A model generated the notes under the pieces. That model was not told where the DNA came from, searched no databases, and was given only the letters and a program-made list of their open reading frames with translations. Position numbers and translations under genes: made by a program. Of a stretch of 34,131 nucleotides of DNA, positions 29,100 through 34,131 are shown piece after piece. Positions within the stretch are counted from its first letter, which is position 1, and every line of letters starts with the position of its first letter. Source of the DNA: Dehalococcoidia bacterium (GTDB taxonomy: Bacteria; Chloroflexota; Dehalococcoidia; GIF9; UBA5629); contig JAFGLP010000180.1 of assembly GCA_016927965.1 (NCBI GenBank), forward strand, positions 1 through 34,131. The letters are read 5' to 3'.

Positions 29100-30710
29100 T
29101 TGACAAGTTTAAGAGAATTGGTGAAGCATAAGCGAAATGAGGAGCTGTGGCAGATGTGCTGCGGCTACATTGACCTTAGTTTGGAGCAATTCATGGTTAT
29201 CCAGCGGCGGTTGCTGATGGGGCAGATAGATTTGCTCTGGAACTGCGAGCTTGGCCGAAAGTTCTTGGGAACTACCATGCCAGTCAGCTTGGATGAGTTT
29301 CGTAGCAGGGTACCTCTGACAACATATTCAGACTACTGCCCGGATCTTCTGGAAAAAAGGGAGGACGTGCTTCCGGCAAAGCCGTTGCGGTGGACGCACA
29401 CTTCTGGCAAGTCAGGTGAATACCCCTTTAAGTGGGTACCCTACAGTCACGAGTTTGCCCATGAACTGGCGATGCTTTTGTACGGGACCGGAATTTTCTC
29501 CAGTTGCGAGAGCAGAGGTGATGTGTCCAAGGTTAGGGAACACGCAAAGATTGTTTACGCCGTGGCCCCTGTGCCTTATACATCAGGCGTGTTTGTTGAC
29601 ATTCTGCAGGGAGAAGTCGCATCGAAATACATGCCTCCGCTGGAAAAGACCCAGAGCATGTCCTTTGAGGAGAGGGTTAAAGAGGGTTTCAGACTTGCTC
29701 TATCGTCGGGCTTTGATTATTTCTTTGGGTTGTCGACTGTCCTGATTGCGCTCGGCGAACAGTTTGGTGCGCAATCGAGGGGCTTGGTGCTTTTACCACT
29801 GTTGAGCCAACCTAAGGCTTTGGCCCGGCTTATTAGAGGTATGGTCCGGAGTAAATCAGAGCGCCGTTCCATGCTGCCGAGGGACCTGTGGACCGTGTAC
29901 GGGATAATGAGCGGTGGCGCAGACAGTAGCGTGCTGAGGAACAAGATATATAATCTATGGGGAAGATATCCCCTAGAAACATATGCCTGTGCTGAAGGGT
30001 CTCTTATAGCAACGCAGACCTGGGATTACAGCGGCATGACATTTGTCCCCAATCTCAATTTCCTGGAGTTTATCCCCGAAGATGAGTACATGAAATGGAG
30101 GGCAGATAGGTCATATAAGCCTAAAACAGTGCTGATCGATGAAGTGCAGCTAGACCAGATTTACGAGATAGTCATTACTAATTTTCATGGTGGGGCGATG
30201 GTCAGGTATAGAATTGGCGATATGGTGAGGATAGTTGCCCTTAGGAATGATAACCTGAACATTGATATACCCCAGATGATTTTCGAGAGGCGTGCCGATG
30301 ACCTTATTGATATCGCAGGCTTTACAAGGTTGACGGAAAGGGTGATATGGCAAGCCATAGAGAATACAGGTATCCCCTACCAAGATTGGACAGGCCGAAA
30401 AGAGATGAACTCTGATAAGCCGGTACTGCATATCTACCTGGAGATGAAGGACGGCCATTCCGCCGATGAAAAAGACACGGCATTGGCAGTACATGAGCAG
30501 CTTAAAAAGCTTGATAAGGATTATGCAGACCTGGAATCTATACTGAATATAAAACCCTTGATGACAAGTTTCCTCCGCCCGGGCGCTTTTAAAGACTATA
30601 TGGCGGCCCGACAGGCTGAAGGCGCCGACTTGGCCCATATAAAACCGCCGCATATAAACCCATCGGACAAGGTTCTTTCATTACTGGATATAAAAACAGG
30701 AACTGTATAG
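29100..30710 (+). CDS. GH3-family acyl-adenylating enzyme
   Basis: 536 residues from TTG 29100, with GGGGG about 8 bases upstream. GH3 proteins belong to the ANL superfamily: they adenylate a carboxylic acid and in plants join it to an amino acid. Visible motifs are HTSGKSGEYPFKWVPYS (P-loop, about 100-116), YACAEGS (adenine pocket), VRYRIGDMVRI and FERRADD (hinge region), and a C-terminal domain ending near 530. The N-terminus shows the usual GH3 helical start with FRSRVPLTTYSDY. Bacterial members have mostly unknown substrates. It begins a tight operon with a 37-residue membrane peptide and a c-di-GMP sensor, so its product could be a signal or membrane-linked amide; that is inference. Confidence 0.85.
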   Translation: MTSLRELVKHKRNEELWQMCCGYIDLSLEQFMVIQRRLLMGQIDLLWNCELGRKFLGTTMPVSLDEFRSRVPLTTYSDYCPDLLEKREDVLPAKPLRWTHTSGKSGEYPFKWVPYSHEFAHELAMLLYGTGIFSSCESRGDVSKVREHAKIVYAVAPVPYTSGVFVDILQGEVASKYMPPLEKTQSMSFEERVKEGFRLALSSGFDYFFGLSTVLIALGEQFGAQSRGLVLLPLLSQPKALARLIRGMVRSKSERRSMLPRDLWTVYGIMSGGADSSVLRNKIYNLWGRYPLETYACAEGSLIATQTWDYSGMTFVPNLNFLEFIPEDEYMKWRADRSYKPKTVLIDEVQLDQIYEIVITNFHGGAMVRYRIGDMVRIVALRNDNLNIDIPQMIFERRADDLIDIAGFTRLTERVIWQAIENTGIPYQDWTGRKEMNSDKPVLHIYLEMKDGHSADEKDTALAVHEQLKKLDKDYADLESILNIKPLMTSFLRPGAFKDYMAARQAEGADLAHIKPPHINPSDKVLSLLDIKTGTV

Positions 30711-30712
30711 CC

Positions 30713-30826
30713 ATGCACCAGACATTGCTGTTAGAGGGCCTCATGCCGCCAGTATTGGTCTTTTTCAGCATCGGCAGTTATCTGCCCTTTGTATTTAGTA
30801 AAATCAGCGGGGTGAATGCAAGGTGA
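30713..30826 (+). CDS. 37-residue membrane peptide between GH3 and the c-di-GMP protein
   Basis: ATG at 30713, 2 bases after the GH3 stop, opens 37 codons ending in a TGA (30824-30826) that overlaps the GTG start of the next gene by three bases. The peptide MHQTLLLEGLMPPVLVFFSI, continued by GSYLPFVFSKISGVNAR, has one hydrophobic segment with a central Pro-Pro and a basic end. Its exact fit between two genes, with coupling at both ends, argues that it is real even though no ribosome site is clear. No homologue is known to me. Confidence 0.55.
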   Translation: MHQTLLLEGLMPPVLVFFSIGSYLPFVFSKISGVNAR

Positions 30827-33800
30827 CGGCTTACTCTTTGATTCCACTGGTAGCTGTGATCGCTTATGTACCCCTCATGATCATCATGATCACCAGCCGC
30901 CCGTGGAAGAAGCAGAACTGGTATTTTGTACTATATCTGATTGCTGCCATGGTTTGGAGCTCGGTTTCTTTCCTGCTCCACAGTAGCTTCCTAATTGAGT
31001 ACCAGTTGCTTTTAGCCAAACTTAATATATGCACTTTTTTGTGGATGGCAATGCAGCTTTACCTGTTTTCCCGTTCATTTGGATATGGGCCTTACTCAAT
31101 ACAACTGGCAATCGGCTATTGTCTACTGGCAGGCTCAATAGTCCTAGCGGTGCTAGGTTACATACCCCAGAGCGTTAAAGTGGATAACGGGGTAAGCATC
31201 TCGCTCGGCCTCTGGCTGGTGGTGCTGTTCGTTCCTCTTGTACTGCTCATGGCTGACAATGTGATCGCCCAGGTGCGCAAGCTGCGGGGCCTGACAGACC
31301 AGGTACAACGTACTCGCGTCACATATATATTACTTGGCGTGTGCATCATGGCTCTGTTCTCCCTGAGCAACGGTTCCGAAGCACTCAGCAGGTTCCCCAT
31401 AGATCATTTCGGGAATCTGATCGCCGCGTGCCTGTGGACATATGCTACAGTGCGTCACCAGATCGTGGATATTCGGTTCATAGCCCGCCGGGGGCTGTCA
31501 TGGGGAGCTCTTATTGTAGTCGCTGCAATTGTGGGGCTGCTTTTATATTGGGCAGTAAGTACAGCATCTCAAATTGAAGAGCGAACTATTGTCACAATTT
31601 TTGCCATGCTGATAGCTTTTGTCATGGGTATAATTATTTTTCAGCTGCGCGATATATTTATTAACTTGGTAGACCGTCTTTTTCTAAGAGACAGCTACCA
31701 GTACCGCCGCCGCTTGAATGATTTTATAACACACGGGATAGCAGGCGTTTTCAGGTTCAGGGATTTATGTGCCGGGCTACTACCGCTTATTGTAGGAGGT
31801 TTACGGTGCCAGCAAGCATATCTATTGGTACCGGCAACAGCTAGTAATGATTTTATTATCGAATTTGCTGAGCCTAAAGCAGAAGAAGTTTCAGTATTAA
31901 GGATAAGGCATGATAGTCCTATAATTACCTGGCTGAAGCGTGAGTACCGGTATCTTACACATGATAGGCTTGACATATTGCCAGAGTTCAGGGGTCTTCT
32001 GGGAGATGAGCGGGACCGGTTAACAGAGATGGGCATCGAATTATTTTTCCCAATTATCAGCCGCGGCAGCCTTATAGGGATACTGCTATTGGCCAGAAGA
32101 CAATCAGGACGCTATGCCCTTGAGGATATAGACCTTGTACAGCGTATTACCAAGCAGATCTCCGGGACAATGGAGAAAGAATATCTGCAGGAACAGCTCC
32201 GAAGAAGGGAGCAGGAGCTGGTCATTATAAACCGACTTGACAGGCTGATAACGTCCAGTTTGAACACACCTGAAGTATTCGGCGCCTTTATAGATGAACT
32301 GAGGAGTGCAGTCGATGTCGATTGGGGCTCGATTATCCTGATTGAGAAAGACCAGGCACGTATTTTGGCATCGTCCACCAGGGTAGACATGACTTGGCAG
32401 GAAGGCGAAACCATACAGATAAAAAATACAACTATCGAGTGGGTGGCAAACCACAAGACTCCATTGGTGGAATCCGATTTAATAAAATCAAGCAAATTTC
32501 TGACAGATGCCAGATTCATACAAGCTGGAATGCGGTCGATTGTATATCTGCCGTTGCCAGTCAAAGGTGAAATATTCGGATGCCTTATCGTTGCCAGCTG
32601 TCAACCCGCAGCTTACAGCCCTGAACAGATTAATCTGCTAGAAAGCCTGGCTTTTCAAATTGCTGTTTCTGTGGAAAACAGTGATCTTTATACAAAAGCT
32701 GAGCAAAGAGCCCGGATTGACGAGCTTACCAGATTATTTAACAGACGTCATTTTGATGAAAGCCTAGCACGGGAGATTGCTGTCCAATTCCGCAATGCCG
32801 GTGTTTTATCAGTAATATTTTTAGACCTTGATCGTTTTAAAGAACATAACGATATCTATGGTCATCCTGATGGTGACAGGGTTCTGGCACGTGTAGGGTC
32901 TATAATAGAGAAGTCGATTAGAAATGTTGATATGGCATTTCGCTACGGCGGTGATGAATTTGCCATCATCCTACCGGGTGCAGAGGGAAAAGATGCATTT
33001 GGGGTAGCGGAACGTGTCCGCACAATGATCGCCAATGCAATGGAAGAAGAAAATTCCAAAGTGACGGCCAGCCTAGGACTGGCATCATGGCCCAGTGACG
33101 GCGTAACAGCAGATGAGATTACTACTGCCGCTGACAGGGCTCTTTATTATGCTAAAAGGACTGATGGAGACCGTACCTGTGTCGTTTCTGAGATGCTATC
33201 GCAGCAAACTGAGCAGGGCAGCCAGGAAACCCGTACAGAGAAGGAGTCTTTAAATACGATTTATGCGCTTGCTCACACTATTGAGGCCAGGGACCAGTAT
33301 ACATATGGTCATTCAAGGAATGTTAGCAGGTACGCTGTTGCATTGGCGGAGGCTTTAGAGTTGCCATCTGAGAAGGTAGCTGTGATCGGCACTGCTGCCC
33401 TGTTGCACGACATCGGTAAAATAGGTATTCCCGATGAGGTACTTAATAAGGCTGATAATCTTACGGATAAAGAATGGGAGCAGATCCGTACACATTCTAA
33501 ATTATCAGCAGCGATAGTGGGGCACGTCATCAGCCTGACCCCCTGTTTGCCGGGTATACTCCATCACCATGAAAGATGGGACGGACAGGGATACCCGTCA
33601 GGTCTTAGGGGTGAGGCCATCCCGCTGGAAGCACGTATTCTGAGTGTAGCAGATGCATTTGAAGCCATGACTTCTCCACGTTCTTATCGTGAGGCCATGT
33701 CATTTGAGGAAGCATTGGAAGAGATAAAACTGAATGCGGGAAAGCAGTTTGATCCCAAGGTTGTTGATGCATTTATTCCGATCGCTTTGCCTATGGTTGC

Positions 33801-33828
33801 TGATAGGCGCAGAAAGGAAAATATCTAA
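30823..33828 (+). CDS. membrane sensor with GAF, GGDEF and HD-GYP domains (c-di-GMP turnover)
   Basis: 1001 residues from GTG 30823. The N-terminal 230 or so residues hold about seven to eight membrane segments (histidine-kinase 7TM-like sensor), followed by a further pair near 225-270. Two GAF-like domains follow (about 310-455 and 470-620). The diguanylate cyclase domain has GGDEF intact at 709-713, with the inhibitory site RNVD five residues before it. The HD-GYP phosphodiesterase domain has HDIGK (His862-Asp863), HHERWDGQGYP (His914 to Pro925) and ADAFEAMTSPRSYR. Both enzymes look catalytically complete, so it can in principle make and break c-di-GMP, with feedback through the RxxD site. 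It is translationally coupled to the 37-residue peptide and lies downstream of the GH3 enzyme. Confidence 0.93.
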   Translation: MTAYSLIPLVAVIAYVPLMIIMITSRPWKKQNWYFVLYLIAAMVWSSVSFLLHSSFLIEYQLLLAKLNICTFLWMAMQLYLFSRSFGYGPYSIQLAIGYCLLAGSIVLAVLGYIPQSVKVDNGVSISLGLWLVVLFVPLVLLMADNVIAQVRKLRGLTDQVQRTRVTYILLGVCIMALFSLSNGSEALSRFPIDHFGNLIAACLWTYATVRHQIVDIRFIARRGLSWGALIVVAAIVGLLLYWAVSTASQIEERTIVTIFAMLIAFVMGIIIFQLRDIFINLVDRLFLRDSYQYRRRLNDFITHGIAGVFRFRDLCAGLLPLIVGGLRCQQAYLLVPATASNDFIIEFAEPKAEEVSVLRIRHDSPIITWLKREYRYLTHDRLDILPEFRGLLGDERDRLTEMGIELFFPIISRGSLIGILLLARRQSGRYALEDIDLVQRITKQISGTMEKEYLQEQLRRREQELVIINRLDRLITSSLNTPEVFGAFIDELRSAVDVDWGSIILIEKDQARILASSTRVDMTWQEGETIQIKNTTIEWVANHKTPLVESDLIKSSKFLTDARFIQAGMRSIVYLPLPVKGEIFGCLIVASCQPAAYSPEQINLLESLAFQIAVSVENSDLYTKAEQRARIDELTRLFNRRHFDESLAREIAVQFRNAGVLSVIFLDLDRFKEHNDIYGHPDGDRVLARVGSIIEKSIRNVDMAFRYGGDEFAIILPGAEGKDAFGVAERVRTMIANAMEEENSKVTASLGLASWPSDGVTADEITTAADRALYYAKRTDGDRTCVVSEMLSQQTEQGSQETRTEKESLNTIYALAHTIEARDQYTYGHSRNVSRYAVALAEALELPSEKVAVIGTAALLHDIGKIGIPDEVLNKADNLTDKEWEQIRTHSKLSAAIVGHVISLTPCLPGILHHHERWDGQGYPSGLRGEAIPLEARILSVADAFEAMTSPRSYREAMSFEEALEEIKLNAGKQFDPKVVDAFIPIALPMVADRRRKENI

Positions 33829-33946
33829 GTAACACCTGAAAATTCTAATACAACTATATTTGCCTGATAGGGAATTTACCGCCTTCATTTTGTCGTTCTT
33901 CTCTATTCGTATAAAGTTGCATAATGGATCAATGTGATATCGCTAT

Positions 33947-34131
33947 TGACCTTTCCCCGCATTTAGCAGCACGAGCCCTTAGAATCCTGCGGTCATATTA
34001 GCATACTCTAGAGGCGTTCTATGATTCAACGAACTGTGTGGCCTGACTTCGTTATAATCTTTCCGCCAGTCTTCGATTATCTCTCGAGCATGTTTCAGGT
34101 TCGTAAACCAGTTGGTATTTAAACACTCATC
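33947..34131 (-). mobile_element. IS3-family element, right end, continues beyond the window
   Basis: The terminus TGACCTTTCCCCGC starts at 33947 and the minus strand downstream encodes the C-terminus of OrfB. It differs from the other IS3 pieces in the window (different OrfB C-terminus), so it is another element. It was inserted 118 bases after the c-di-GMP gene. Confidence 0.75.
33979..34131 (-). CDS. IS3-family transposase OrfB, C-terminal part
   Basis: 50 codons and a stop, open to the right edge. DECLNTNWFTNLKHAREIIE, then DWRKDYNEVRPHSSLNHRTP and LEYANMTAGF are the standard end of the IS3-group DDE transposase that follows the catalytic Glu. No stop or frameshift is seen in this part, so the element may be intact outside the window. 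Confidence 0.88.
   Translation of the reverse strand, partial: DECLNTNWFTNLKHAREIIEDWRKDYNEVRPHSSLNHRTPLEYANMTAGF

Noticed and set aside
33700..33946. Minus-strand frame overlapping the 3' end of the c-di-GMP gene
   Set aside because: Mostly antisense to the HD-GYP domain, no ribosome site and no recognisable features.

Overview
The window is bacterial chromosome. Conserved housekeeping genes (hflX, a xerD-type recombinase, trxB, rlmB, four intact tRNAs) are mixed with accessory material. A CIRCE heat-shock operator, a GH3-type adenylating enzyme, type IV pilin-like and CARDB-like surface proteins and many small membrane proteins would fit a Chloroflexota lineage of the Dehalococcoidia kind. 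That assignment is inference: no marker in the window fixes the phylum. Some starts lie only 5-7 bases after a -10 box with no Shine-Dalgarno, while others have strong GGAGG sites, so leadered and leaderless genes seem to coexist.

Layout. 1-5670 is core: hflX (cut by the left edge) with a decayed gene coupled to its stop, xerD-trxB on +, rlmB-GNAT on -, tRNA-Met(CAT), a CIRCE-controlled FmdB-type zinc ribbon gene, and tRNA-Arg(TCT). 5671-18629 is a composite genomic island. The last 45 bases of tRNA-Arg recur exactly at 18517-18561, and 40 bases recur again at 18590-18629, so the island is flanked by attachment-site repeats. It carries an excisionase-like gene, an alkylsulfatase-type lipoprotein, IS3 wreckage, a tRNA-Val fragment with repeats, a four-gene sulfur operon (SLC13-type permease, persulfide-dioxygenase/rhodanese fusion, two YeeE/YedE half-transporters), a PAS protein, an MNT/HEPN pair whose HEPN gene is frameshifted, and an intact VapBC pair. 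No intact integrase is visible in it.

19132-24578 is a surface-protein region on +: a divergent asparagine-synthase-like enzyme, a possible 38-residue peptide, a prepilin-like protein, two membrane-anchored proteins ending in short Cys/Gly tails, a CARDB-like lipoprotein, and a 41-residue membrane protein on the other strand. 24608-26888 on - holds a winged-helix regulator and a CoA-binding acyl-CoA-synthetase-alpha-like protein. 27136-28951 has tRNA-Gly(CCC), a PAS protein, tRNA-Lys(TTT) and an ICMT-like membrane methyltransferase. 29100-33828 is a tight three-gene unit: a GH3-family enzyme, a 37-residue membrane peptide, and a 1001-residue membrane sensor with GAF, GGDEF and HD-GYP domains. 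The right edge enters another IS3-family element.

How it fits together. The island genes read as a module for obtaining sulfur: sulfate release from alkyl sulfates outside the cytoplasm, anion uptake, thiosulfate or sulfur-species uptake, and persulfide/sulfane handling. Toxin-antitoxin pairs, repeated IS3 scars and tRNA-end duplications show the island was assembled in several steps and is now probably immobile on its own. The best candidates for undescribed biology are the tRNA-Arg sulfur island, the asparagine-synthase/Cys-tail surface cluster, and the small membrane peptide coupled to the c-di-GMP protein.
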